Positions 1 through 11,098 of a DNA stretch of 64,000 bases are shown here, piece after piece. The position numbers and the translations under genes were made by a program. The DNA is from Rhizophlyctis rosea (lineage: Eukaryota; Chytridiomycota; Chytridiomycetes; Rhizophlyctidales; Rhizophlyctidaceae): assembly GCA_027596075.1 (NCBI GenBank), contig JADGJC010000153.1:1-64000 (forward strand), given 5' to 3'. Each line of letters begins with the position of its first letter. Position 1 is the first letter of the stretch. The notes under the pieces were generated by a model. That model saw only the letters and a list, made by a program, of their open reading frames with translations, did no database searches and was not told the DNA's origin.

Positions 1-265
1 ACAGATTGTCACCCGAGAACATTTGACGGAATGACATTGCTCGTTCTAAGTCTGATAGACTGTGGTCTATGGCAGGCGCATACTTCCATCATGTCTTACC
101 CATACTTATATAAAGGAAGGCAACCCCAACTTCGACCTTCCATTTCCAGCATCCTTGGAATATCTTGGTAACATTATACACTCAACTGCAAACAATCACT
201 CACGTATAGGTGGACCTCCTATTTCTTCATTACATATCTATCCCAAACCTTCCCCAGCCGTGACC

Positions 266-2508
266 ATGTATCAACTTCTACTGCTTGCCCTGTTGCTGAC
301 AGGAGCACTCGGGAGGAACGTGATCTTTCGTGTGGTATGCATGGAAGGCCAGCAGGTTGATGTGAGCATCAACGGTAACACCACCTCCCTTGCTGCTACA
401 ACTCCGGGACTTGCCTACTACACGGGGGTCGTCAACGTCAACACTCCCGGAGATGTGACCTACCAATACGTTGTTGATGGCAAAGCTGAGGTATACAAGC
501 GCAGGCAGCCAACTTGGTTTTCTTCTATCTGATGACCCACGCAAACAACTCCAGAGCTTCACTCGCACTCTTCCTGCTGCATCAACTGCAACATACAATG
601 ATCTCTACGGCCGCTCCATCTCCTACAAGCCTCTTCCCCCGTTCCCGAACCCGTTCCCTGACAAGCCTCAATGGAATCGCTCGACACCTACCGACCGGCT
701 TTTCGACACCGGATACGTACCCATCTTGGCAATCACAGCCAACGCCGACCAAATCGCTCAGTTGAATCAAATGACCATCCCATACATCAACGCAAGCATG
801 ACAATCTTCTACGCGAACGATATGGCCACGTTCCAGGTATCAGCACCTCGTCTTCCATCTTCCCCACCAATCCACTAACCCCATCCACCACAGAACATCA
901 TATTCGCCATACACAAAATCCAACCTTCCTACAACGCCAAACGCGCCATGGACCTCGGTCTCACGGGAAACGACAACATCAACGGCCGCAAGTACTTCAA
1001 GATGCGAGACCTTTCGACGGAACCTACGCAAATGCGCGAGGTCATCTACACCAACATGCTCCATGCATGTGGTGTCATCTCGCCTAACCAGGTTCATGTC
1101 CGGATGTACGTCAATGGGGTGCCGTATGGGCTGTTTGCCATGACGGATTACACGCTCATGAAGGCTGGCATCAGCTGGTCGACTAGGGAGGTTGGTTTGG
1201 AGTCCATGTTGTTATCATACTTGTAATTCCATCTTCCAACAGTTGACACACATACATCTCAGAACTTCCCCGCCACCGCCTTCTTCAACGGCGCCCCACC
1301 CACTCCAATCACCAGCTGGTTCGAAGGCTGGTCAAACTTCGACTACCTCGGCGACAGCATATCGGCTTACAAAGCCTTCGACTCCTCCAACCCTCTCTCT
1401 CTCACCGTCAAAGACTTGATACCAGCTCTCAAAATCCTATCGCAAATCAACGGAACGCAAGCAGGTGCAGACAGCTTCGCCATGGTCTTTGCCATCGATC
1501 AAATCTTCCTCTCCATGGCTTTCGAGTATTTGGCGGAGGATTGGGACGCTTATTGGGCTAATAGTCGGAATTATGCCCTCTACTTTGATGTGAGTCATTT
1601 CCCTTGAGTGCGCATAACCTTGTAACATCTCTTCGCCACAACTTATGGTCCCGTTCCTTTGCCAGCCGGTTTCTCAGAAGTGGTTCTACATCCCTCAAGA
1701 CTTTGATTACACATTCAGCCAGTTCAGTCGAGGGTAAGCGACACATACAGCTCCTGCTCCCCAGCATGAAACAAAAGATAACATCCCAATCCACACTCAT
1801 CCCAGCGACACCCCCGAATCAACCTACCAAGTCTGGGAACAAGGCCACGCACGTCCAACCCTTCCGCGAGTCCCACCCGTAACAACTCCACTCATCAACA
1901 ACCTCCTCGCCGTGCCTGCATACCGCCAACGCTTCGAGGCATCCCTGATCGCGATCGTCAAGACGCTCTACAACCCCGTCGTCTTCAATGCCCACGTCCT
2001 GGCCCATGCCGACAGGTTGAGCGAGGAAGTGGCGTGGGATTTGAGCAACCCAAGACCGATGGTTGGACAGCCGGATCAGTGAGTAGCTGAATTGCCTCTT
2101 CGACCCATACATATGGGACTAATGCATTTACGAAACAGCTACACCTACACCCAATTCCTCCAAGCCATCAACGGAACAGGACCTGTTGGCGGCGCTCAAT
2201 ACAGTCTTACGCAGTACGTCGCCGCAAGGGCCGTCACCGTCGCCAAACAATTCAACTTCCAATGGACACAAGTCGCACCCGTTGCCCCTCCCGTACCGGC
2301 CTTGACAGTCAATGGTACGGTGATGCCATTGCCGAACACGACGCCAAGCCCGCCTCCCGACGCTGGAACGGGAACCACGGGAACGCAACCGTTGTATGAC
2401 CAACCTGTCAGGAAGGCGACGTCCGGTGCTGCATGTGAGGACAGGTTCAGTTGGACGGTTCTTGTGTTCACAGCGGTCTTCATGCATGGACTTGTCGGAC
2501 GTTGGTGA
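266..2508 (+). CDS. CotH kinase-like secreted, GPI-type surface protein
   Basis: Seven exons: 266-490, 555-836, 894-1190, 1263-1589, 1666-1733, 1806-2078, 2139-2508 (613 aa). All six introns are 57-77 nt GT-AG and keep frame. The start at 266 opens a hydrophobic signal peptide (MYQLLLLALLLTGALG). A beta-rich N-terminal part ending VDGKAE/SFTRTL is followed by the CotH core; the segment FYIPQDFDYTFSQFSRG near the fifth exon is typical of the family's metal-binding and substrate region. The C-terminus is Pro/Thr-rich, then has a hydrophobic tail (WTVLVFTAVFMHG) like a GPI-attachment signal. CotH proteins are atypical kinases, secreted or wall-anchored in early-diverging fungi; in Mucorales some act as adhesins or invasins. 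Which role applies here cannot be told from sequence. The family call is firm; the GPI call is inference. Confidence 0.85.
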
Positions 2509-2633
2509 ACCTGTCGTGGTTCTTGTACCTTTGCATTTTCATTGCTATTGTTATATTTTGCTGTTGATAGATATAATGCTTATGTATATTATACATTTTG
2601 AATGTTGATTTCTAAATTCTGATCTGAATCACC

Positions 2634-3300
2634 GTGCTCCCCTCTGTCTTTATAGGGGCTTGGGACCCTCCATCTTCATATATAGATGAAAGATGGGCGA
2701 CATTAGAGCTCGAGGTTGATTTGAGGTCGTTGCTGGCTCTGCTGTATCCCAATGAAGGAACCCGTGTCGGCCATAGTGTAGTTGAAATTGATGCCGAATC
2801 TTACTCGGTGAGGGTATCTTGACGTAAGATTGGGGTTGTTGTCGAAGTGCTGCATCCTATTGAGGATCTCGGGCCGATCGACGAACTCTGAAACGCAAAA
2901 AGTGTCATACCCGCAAAAAACGAAGTGCGATGAGGGCGAACGCTTTCCAAATCGTCAAACTATTACAGTCATAGGCGCGTAAGTGGGTCCAAAAGGAACC
3001 GAAATGGCTGAGCCTTGTATAGCGCCCATCAGACCAGTCGGCGAACAGCCCTCTACCTGATCCCTCCCACCAATTCCACTCGCAAGAATGAGGCAACGGG
3101 GTCTCCAATTCGCCACAACGCAAATGAGGCGATCGAAGCGGACAACACACAGCGCACCAGAAGTGAGTAAGCGTCAAAAGACGATTACTCCCAACGGACA
3201 CTGCAGCACCCAGCAAGGATCGCATTACCTGCCCTGTGACTCCTCTGAAGTCCGTTGCATTATTCCCCCGCTCCAACCCAAATGGAGTAGTCGCTCGATT
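2634..3300 (+). repeat. Dispersed repeat, copy A (~0.67 kb)
   Basis: Shares with 60810-61516, in the same orientation, an opening block (GTGCTCCCCTCTGTCTTTAT), a block ending CTGGCTCTGCTGTATCCCA, a block GCACCAGAAGTGAGTAA followed by CGGACACTGCA, and a closing block ATTCCCCCGCTCCA. Between the blocks the copies have diverged. The minus strand of both copies reads through a related frame containing THFWC and CCPL. No terminal inverted repeats or target-site duplication are evident, so the element class is unknown. Boundaries are where similarity starts and stops by eye. Confidence 0.7.
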
Positions 3301-3690
3301 GCGGCATGGTAGTGGTTGTGTCGTACACGCTATAGGTGCGCGGGACCTGTCCATGACCGGGACCGAGTAGCTGAGGGACTGATTAACAGTATGCAGGTTC
3401 CCCCGTCCCGAGCATTGACAAGCTTTGCCCACTGGCCCTGCCCTGGACATTTTGGTAGAGGCGACTGCGGGGGTCTCCACTAACAACTTGTACCGTTTCG
3501 TAACGGCAAGCAGTGCGATCAGACATGACACCCCCGCCAACCACTACCATGAAGCAACCGCAAGCTGAAGGATGTTGTTGAGTGTGGGTAGATTTAGGGG
3601 AAAGAAAATTGGAAGGAGAAGAGTGATGGATAGCGAATTTTTGTAAGCCTGGCAGAAGGATGATCATGGAATCCGAAGATTTGCAAAAAT

Positions 3691-3762
3691 CACGTGAGAA
3701 AACACGTGAGTATTACGTAAACAATACGTCATAACTGGACATCTTCCCGGACATCTTCCCGG
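3691..3762 (+). promoter_or_regulatory. Cluster of ACGT-core motifs and tandem 12-mer upstream of the UBA/LRR gene
   Basis: Two CACGTG E-box sites lie 12 bp apart (3691-3696 and 3703-3708), followed by the palindrome TTACGTAA (3713-3720) and a perfect tandem duplication of ACATCTTCCCGG (3739-3762). They sit 320-390 bp before the ATG at 4078. CACGTG binds bHLH factors and TTACGTAA binds bZIP factors in fungi; a role here is inference. Confidence 0.35.
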
Positions 3763-4077
3763 ACGATCTTCGCCTCTTCACTCCTTCTTCAACTCGCAGT
3801 TTAGAAAAGACTTCTGATCCACTTATCACCCAAATCTCATTTGTGGAACTTACTTGTTCACTCCTGCCCGTCAATTGCTTGCTGTGCACACATAACAACT
3901 ACTTCCCTTGTACCCGTGACTTTGCGTATTCGTTGTTGGATTGAAGCTTACCACTCAACGTGTTCTGGTGCGTGCTCCTGGGGCGCCCCTCCCTTCCCTC
4001 TGGTTTTGTGGTCGGAACTGTCCGCTAACCATCCCATTTCCATCCCAGGTCACATACTCACCCTCAAATCACAAAAT

Positions 4078-6276
4078 ATGGATACTGTTGTAGCGCTTCT
4101 TGGTGTTGCGCTTTTGGGTTTGACTGGGGCCACTTTTCAGCGGGTATGTCACTTGGTCTTTGAACAAACATAGCCACTTCCGCTTCCGTTGGACTCATAC
4201 TGGAATATGCATCTTTTTTCACCAGGCCGGGACAACCACAAACACGTCCACGAACTCCCCTACCCCGCACGCGCCTCCCCCTCCTTCCACTCTGCCACCA
4301 CACATCGACCCGGCAGTGGTCGACCAAATGATAGCAATGGGCATGCCGCGGGAAGATATCGTGGCGGGGTTGAACTGTGATGGGGACGCCGAGGATAGAA
4401 TAGCGTTGATCTATTCTATCTTGGGCGAGAAGAAACGCTTGCAAACCGAGAACACGCGCTTGGACAGCGAGAACACGCGCTTAGAAACAAATGCACAAAA
4501 ACATACGGAGTCGTTGCGAAGGCTTGGGACGATAAATTTCGAACGGGGTGCCGAAGCTTCCTCCATCATCCACACTGTTGCGTTCACGCCGAGGGTGCGC
4601 GTGATTGACGTCTCCTTTACGCTAGTGAATGATGAAGCCGTAAGCGCCGTTGTTCGGCAGTGTCCCCAATTGCGACAAATCGACCTTCGGTCAACGTCAA
4701 TCAACGATATCGCAATCCGTCACCTACACACCGCAAGCCAGCTCCAATCCTTAGATATTTCGAAATGTGCGCTTGTCACGGAGCCAGCTGTAATGGAGTT
4801 ACTCAAAGCATTAGGCTCCCAATTGAGGAATTGTCGTTGACCGGTAACCTGTGGGGGTACGTCGGGTTCGACTGCAGTGGAACATTGGGTACCATTTCAT
4901 GGTACTCGAACGGATTGGAGGGACTGGATATGGATAGTGACAGTTTCCGAACCATGCATTGCGCGAGGTGCCTGGATTGGGTCGTCGGGCTGAACCCGAA
5001 GCTGCGAGAACATCTTTTAAGCAGTTGGGCGTGGTTGACTTTTGAGGAACGGGATGCAATTGATGACATGGTCAAAGATAAGAAGCGGAAGCGGTCCACC
5101 GCTGAGGTCGGCAGTGCGGGCGTACATGCGTGGAGGTCGAAGCGATTAGGGAGATGCGCAGGGTTGGTGATATTTATTGTTTCGGGGGTTTGGTCAATTC
5201 GTTTGGCACTGACCGACTGCTTTGCCACATACAGAATGTCCTTAGTCATAATCTGGATGATCCAAAACGCCGAATCCTGAACGTCGATCATCGCCATCTG
5301 TCACCGTTCCAACCTGCCAAAAACCTTTCTGAAAAAGAGAAGCGTGTGCTCATTACCAAGGGTCTCCTGAATCGTCAACCATTGGTTATTGTAAGTTTTC
5401 TGTCTCCGTCAGTTCCTTCTTGAATGATCCGCAAGAGAGGATATCGACTCACTTTCCATTACCAGGGACCTGATTTCCAACTACCGGTCATCGCATATAC
5501 CGATGGCGCTCATGGAGGTTTCGTATGTTATTTTCCTTTTGAAGAGTCTTGGTAAGTGGCAACTCCTGCACGGACATCATGGAGTTTTGCAATTTCGAAC
5601 TAATCTTCATCGGTCTGCGTCCCAAGGACCCGTGTCGGTCGTTCGAAACCCAATGCAAGCGGAAAGGAGTGTGTCAATTCGGGCGAGCTTGATGTATGTT
5701 TGGTTTTTGGGAATTGCTGGATTCCCAATGACGACGACTAACCCCCAAATCTCGTCACCTGTGGTTCGCTCGCTATAGGGCTTGTCAGTCCATTACCACG
5801 AAGTCGTCCCTTCGACACGCCCGTACATCTTTGTCAGTGATTCAATCACAGCACTCGACGCATTCTATCACGTGTGGGACTCCAGAAAGCGGTTCCACTG
5901 GGTCACGGCGGAGCGGCAGCACTTGTTGGAGAAGGTATGTCCATCGCGCCTTACTCTGATCCATAATGCGATCGTCGTTTCAGGATCTCTTACGCAAACT
6001 TCCCATTTTCGTGTTTCTTTTTATCACTAGTGGTTCGATACCCACCCCGACGCGCGGATCACACTGTATTACGTCTCGGCGCACGAAGATGGGGACAGGA
6101 AAAGCACGGCGAATGAAATTGCGGATATGATTCTTTGGCTTTATACAAGGGGCGAGATGAAGGTTTTGGAGATTGATGATGGGGGTGGTGGCGGGGTGAC
6201 GTTTAAGAAGGTTCGAGAGTTGGGGGGTGGGGTGGGGCATGATCCGGGGGGACCGAGTGGGTATAATGGGACGTGA
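4078..6276 (+). CDS. UBA + leucine-rich repeat + RNase H-like protein (with one frame break)
   Basis: Exon 1 (4078-4143) encodes a hydrophobic leader. Exon 2 starts at 4226 and carries a UBA-like segment (VVDQMIAMGMPREDI), a heptad-like ENTRLDSENTRLE coiled coil, and LRR units (VRVIDVSFTLV, LRQIDLRS, LQSLDIS, then EELSLTGN). The last LRR is only reached by a one-base shift near 4824. A basic KKRKR stretch follows. An intron ending at 5234 (donor 5107 or 5167) joins in phase to exons 5235-5390, 5466-5551, 5627-5693, 5779-5934 and 6031-6276. These encode an RNase H fold: AYTDGA, SGELDG, FVSDS, then SAHEDGD...NEIAD, giving the D-E-D-D carboxylates plus His. The RNase H half is a paralogue of the gene at 62500 with the same intron positions. 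Alternative: two genes, with the RNase H gene starting at an ATG at 5154. Function is unknown; nucleic-acid cleavage is inference. Confidence 0.6.
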
Positions 6277-6773
6277 GGTGTGTTGGTGGGGGTTTGCTGT
6301 GAGGGTTTGGGAGAGGTTTGGGAGATTTGTTTTGTGTGGTAATGGCTTGTTCTTGGTATGACTTCTTGTGAAATATTGAATTTGGACGTTTTGTTTTGGG
6401 GGGAGTAAAGTGTTTTTTTGTTTTTTTTGGGATTGAGGGGTGGGAGCTTGGTGTGGTGTATTGAGAAGGAGATACTTTTGAGGGTGGTTTGATAGTATTT
6501 CGAGATTGTCAAGGTCAAGTGTCGAAAGTGTCATGTACAAAATAGAAGTCTCAACATACATGATGGAAAAGAATTTTGATTTTGTTGTTTGTGGATTTGT
6601 TGCGGGGTGCCGTGCTATCATATATGATTACTATCGACACCTGTACGAAATGATCATCCCTTCATGGTTGACCATTCCTTCGACCGGCAGTCTGCAGGAG
6701 GCGGCAGTTGAAGGGCGGTGTCCCACATTTTTAACATGTTGATAACTGTAAAAAATTCTTGAATTGACAGCAA

Positions 6774-6847
6774 GGTTTCGTGGTGTAGTTGGTTATCACA
6801 CCTGTCTAACACACAGGAGGTCTCCGGTTCGATCCCGGACGAAACCA
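6774..6847 (+). tRNA. tRNA-Val (AAC)
   Basis: The acceptor stem GGTTTCG pairs with CGAAACC. The anticodon stem CCTGT/ACAGG encloses loop CTAACAC, so the anticodon is AAC. The T arm CCGG-TTCGATC-CCGG is canonical. No intron. The ~500 bases before it (6277-6773) show no gene. Confidence 0.95.
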
Positions 6848-7965
6848 TGCATTTCGCTTTGGTGCACATATTTTTATATCACGATATTTCAAACCGGACT
6901 TCCTTGGCCCTTGGGTGTGTTCGGGTGTGTGGGTGTGTCCAGGAGGAAGGCAGGGCGCTGAAGGTGGATTCCTTTTTGCAAGATCGCCTCTTCCCAAGGA
7001 CCCTTTTTTATTTGCCCCACTCGGAGTGGACCCGTCTGGCGAGTTCGCAATGACGCGAGACGCCCATCTCGCTTGCAGTGGCTTATGACCTGGTGCCCAC
7101 TTCCCCCTCCACCCACATGGTGCTCAATTCTCCGCCCTCCACATCAAAGGGGGAGGGACTGTGGACATCTCCGAAGATCCGGATCAACACCAACAAACTA
7201 AGAAAGGTCCGCCACATTCCTCATTTCCACATGTGTTCCATTTCGTCCAAATCAGTTGTGGAGATTCACAAAAGCATCCTCCACAATAAGCAGTGGGTGC
7301 CGGAAATGATGACATTTGCGAGGGTGGGGTGGTACGAAGTTGATGCGAGGTTGGTGAAAGCGCGTTGAGGCTCCGTGTGTAGAGTGGAGATGGAGGAAGA
7401 TGGGGAATCTCGCCCAAGGCCAAGCGACACACTGTGTACACCATGTGATGGTTGAAAATGATGCCCTGGAGGGCTGGGGAAGGGCAAGGTTGCGCGCCCA
7501 TAGGGACGCCGTGGAAGGGAAGAAAATGAGCACCGAGCTGCGCATGGCCGGAGGGGGTTCGAACATCAGACTTGTTAGGTTCGTCCTAAAACTTTTACCT
7601 GCGACTTTTGAATTTGGAGGCTCATCATCCCATCTCACCAGGCGAAGGAGGCTCGGCGACTCCTGAATAGCAACATTCGTATGGCATGCTAGGATTCGAA
7701 GTACTGGGATCTTGTTGCGCGTCAGCTTCCTGTCCAGCTTAATCTTTCGAGACTCGTCCAAAGTCACCCAACCTTCGCCAGGAACGATTGTTTACATCTG
7801 AGTTCCCATCCCACTTCTTGGCCAACTCATCACCGCTCGTACCTACGCGAAGTGTGTTCTGCAAACACGGCCAACGCATATGTGAACCGTCCGTTCCAGA
7901 TCCACAGTCGATCCTGAACAGCTCCATCCGTCGTCCCCACTCCCAACCCCATCAGTCTCGTCGCC
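6848..7965. other. Intergenic, no supported gene
   Basis: About 1.1 kb between the tRNA-Val and the next ATG. Open frames are present on both strands (longest on the minus strand at 7252-7767, with no ATG at its head), but none shows recognisable domains or splice-linked extensions. Confidence 0.5.
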
Positions 7966-9383
7966 ATGAACGCTGCCACCGCCAAATGCAACGACCCAAA
8001 CAACGTACCAACGGGATGGCCCTACATGATGTGCGCATTCCAAAATTACGGACCAACACTCGCGACAGTGATGCTCATAGTCTCCTTCTACCTCGCTTTC
8101 TATTTCAACTGGAAGAAAGTCTGGTCATGGTTGATGGCTAATTGCTTCTTCATGTGGGCGGGGCATGGTGAGTACCTTAGTGAGTGGGAAATTGCATGAG
8201 CAGTCCATATCATCACCGTAAACCAATGGTGGCAGGGATCATAGAACTCAATACTCCTCCCCATCCCCCGCCCATCAGAAATGTACAACGCCCTGCAAGC
8301 AATAGAACCCGGCGAGACCGTTACACCCCTAAAACAATACGGCTACGCCTTCGCCCTAATATTCTGGTCCGCAGGCGAAATGGGGGACATAATCCTCTTC
8401 TACGAACGCTTCAAAATAGTCCACACAACCGCGATCGAAAAATGGTTCCTATTCATCTTCTTCGGTTCCTTCACCCTCGCCGTCGGCACCCGGAGCGTCG
8501 ACATCTACTTTGCGGGGAAGTTGGGAGTTCTCCATGATATGAAAGATAGTACTTTTGTGTGGTTGATCGAGCCGACATATTTGATGTTTTTGTTGATTTG
8601 CGAGGTGTTGTTGCAGTGGAGGTATACGAAGAGTGTGTTGAGGTTTGCGAAGGGGGCGAATGTGGCTAAGAAGGCGCTTTTGTTGACGTTGTTGAGGAGT
8701 GCTGGGGCGAGGTTTTTGATGATTTTGTTGCCGATGCTGGCTAGGTGGGTTCATTGTCTCTCACTTCGATTTTTTGGGAGGGGGAAAAACGTTCGTTTAG
8801 CATGCATAAGAGAAGAGATTGGTCGACCATAAGGACGCTAACACCCTATCAACATGCTCTAATCCACAGAGGCATCATATCCTACGTCCACAAAGACCAA
8901 AACGACCCCTCCCGCGTAATGTCCGTAGCATTCAACACCTCCGTGAACCTATTCACAATGGTCGATCTCCTAATGCTAAAATACGAACTCCTAAACCAAT
9001 CCCGGAACAAATCCGCTTCACGGAACGTATCCTCCCAAATGACCTGGGACGGCGAGGGGAGTGTCACAATGCCGTCATTCACGCACAACTCGGCGACGCA
9101 GAGCGGGATACGGGGGGAGTGGGGACCGGATGGGAAGGGCGGGTATGGGTATGGTGGGGCGGGGGAGCAGCAGGGGTATGCTATGGTGCCTGTTAGGAAG
9201 TTTTCGGGGGGGAGGCAGGTGACGGTTATGGAGGGATGGGCGGCGCCTTATCCAACTGGGGAGAGAGGGAGGACACCAATACCACCTACGCCGGGGCAGG
9301 AGTCTATGGGGTCTGGAGCACCACTGTACGATGCACCGACGTGGGATAGGCAAGATAAGACTGGAACTGCGAGAGACATATGA
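7966..9383 (+). CDS. Multi-pass integral membrane protein, unknown family
   Basis: Exons 7966-8167, 8279-8744 and 8870-9383 (393 aa); both introns restore frame exactly. About seven hydrophobic segments are visible, including ATVMLIVSFYLAFYF, the stretch after NCFFMW, YAFALIFWSAGEMGDIIL, WFLFIFFGSFTLAV, PTYLMFLLICEVLL, LMILLPMLA and a last one around NLFTMVDLLML. The C-terminal ~110 residues are hydrophilic, rich in Gly, Pro, Ser and Thr, and end near a run of Pro-containing motifs, as expected for a cytoplasmic regulatory tail. The seven-segment layout is reminiscent of a receptor or opsin-like protein, but I see no retinal-binding lysine motif or other diagnostic signature, so no function is assigned. 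Confidence 0.8.
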
Positions 9384-9688
9384 TACCCTGGTTTTTGTGA
9401 TGGTCGATTCCCCTAATACCTAAGTTAGTAATCTAGATATGTAAACCGAAAATGGGATGTTTGTGCTCCCCGGTGCTTCTGTATATGATGGGAGGGGCCA
9501 CTGCATTTGGATGTAATTTTAGTTTGTTTTTTGCCAATGTATTAATATCAATGTTCAAGTTATCGCTGACCACGCAAGGATGCTCTTTGCAAACGCGTTA
9601 AGGGTGTACAGTCCCAGCTGTGTCTATTGCTCAACCCGTCTATGGGTTATAATACATTATTATATACAGATTATGATTCAACTATATG
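9384..9688. other. Convergent 3' intergenic region
   Basis: 305 bases between two converging genes. AT-rich, with runs such as GTTTGTTTTTTGCC and TATTATATAC that may hold both polyadenylation regions. No gene seen. Confidence 0.5.
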
Positions 9689-10432
9689 CTACCGTCTACG
9701 TTGATACCGTCTCAAAGCCTCATAGTGCTCCCTCGAATCTCTGATGAGACTAAAATCTACATCCCGCACAATATCAGCAATCTGTGCATCTATCAGGCCC
9801 AGCAGCTCCGTTGTATGTGAGCTTGATTCGAAAATGTTTCCTAGTGGAGAGGGAAACGTGATAGCAATCTTCGGGGGCAAAGGCGGACGGCGAATGGGTG
9901 ATGGGCGGGCAAGGGGTAGTTTGGGTGCGGGCGGAGATTGTAGGTGGTGTTGGGGTTGGTATGCATCAATGGAGGGATTTGAACCGCATCTGCTGGTCGC
10001 GAAGGAGGATTTACGGGGAGGCGGGCAAGCTGATGATGAATAGTCGGTGTTTTGGCCGGAATATACGTATGACCCTGGGCTAATTGGTGACATCTGGCTT
10101 TCCAGTATGTCCAGAAGCAAAAGGGAAGATTGCAAAGGATTGCTTGTGCGTGTCGTACTTGCAGTTATTGTTGAATTGTGGTGGTAGTGATTGGCATCGC
10201 GGGAATGAGAAGCCGGCGATATCAGATGGGAAAGCATGGTGATGGAGTCTCGGACCTCCCGGCGATTGTCGTTTGCGGTAACATCGTAGGAGGTTCTTCC
10301 GTTCGTTTTCATGATGGAAAGGAGGGATGGTCGACGCCTGTTGTGACCTACTTCTGTCCCAGCTGTGCGTGGGCCGTGTGAACCTGCACCAAGGGCGCCG
10401 GTATCAATTCGTAAATGTTGAGTGCTAGCCAT
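9689..10432 (-). CDS. Hypothetical intrinsically disordered protein
   Basis: Single open frame of 247 codons from an ATG at 10432. The composition is Ser, Pro, His and Arg rich: a basic head (GHNRRRPSLLSIMK), a central S/T/N-rich stretch, a Pro-rich run (RRPPLPPK) that could bind SH3 domains, and a short folded-looking C-terminus (LLGLIDAQIADIVRDVDFSLI ... EALRRYQRRR) that could be a helix. No family recognised. It diverges from the gene at 11099 across ~670 bases that show no other gene, so the two may share a promoter region. The length of the uninterrupted frame supports coding, but there is no domain evidence. Confidence 0.55.
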   Translation of the reverse strand: MASTQHLRIDTGALGAGSHGPRTAGTEVGHNRRRPSLLSIMKTNGRTSYDVTANDNRREVRDSITMLSHLISPASHSRDANHYHHNSTITASTTRTSNPLQSSLLLLDILESQMSPISPGSYVYSGQNTDYSSSACPPPRKSSFATSRCGSNPSIDAYQPQHHLQSPPAPKLPLARPSPIRRPPLPPKIAITFPSPLGNIFESSSHTTELLGLIDAQIADIVRDVDFSLIRDSREHYEALRRYQRRR

Positions 10433-11098
10433 TTGGGTAAGATCTCAAAATACAGAAAAGGGGTCTAGTAAGCATGGATGGATTTATAAGATGGTTCAGC
10501 ATGCTGTACCATCAGCGGCAGGCCGCACCGATGTGAAGATGAATGGAAACAAGTTTGGCGGAAGGACGAGGGAGACAATACGTAGTGACCAGCTACGGCC
10601 CACCGCGAAAAAACATTGGGCGACATCCCGCTTGTTCACTGGTAAACAAAAAGCGGTCAAAAGGCGTTCTCTTTGTTGGCACTGCGCCACATCTTACAAA
10701 GGAGAATCTATATATCAGATCAGAAATCAATGTTTTGGACGTTTTGGAAGTTCGTCACCGTTCGGATCTTTCTGCAAGCGGCGGGCATCATGTACCGCCA
10801 AATATATATCTGAAGTTGATGCATTCGCCTGGAATCCTAATATCCTCTCCCTTGCAACTCCTGATATACGGAACCGACCCGTCCTCTCAGACCCCCGCCT
10901 TTTCTCTCCAATGGGCAGGGGTCACCTTACGTAAGCAAAACAGGGTGAATTTCTCCCAAGGAGATTGACAGGAAGTTTTTGATCGAAAGAAAATAAAGAA
11001 CGGGTCGCCACAGACTTCTGTCACTATCAGCACTTTTTGGATAGATTCTAAACTACAATATCCCGCCCCGAACCGTCCTTACGCCAAACTGCTTCACG
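10433..11098. other. Divergent intergenic (shared promoter) region
   Basis: 665 bases between two genes transcribed away from each other. Open frames exist but none has a domain or splice support. It presumably contains both promoters; no specific motif stands out. Confidence 0.4.

Noticed and set aside
2634..3300. Repeat copies read as LTRs of one large element spanning the window
   Set aside because: They are 58 kb apart with ordinary genes between, have no TG...CA ends, and are too diverged.
7252..7767. 171-codon minus-strand open frame
   Set aside because: No ATG at its head, no domain, and composition like a shadow frame.
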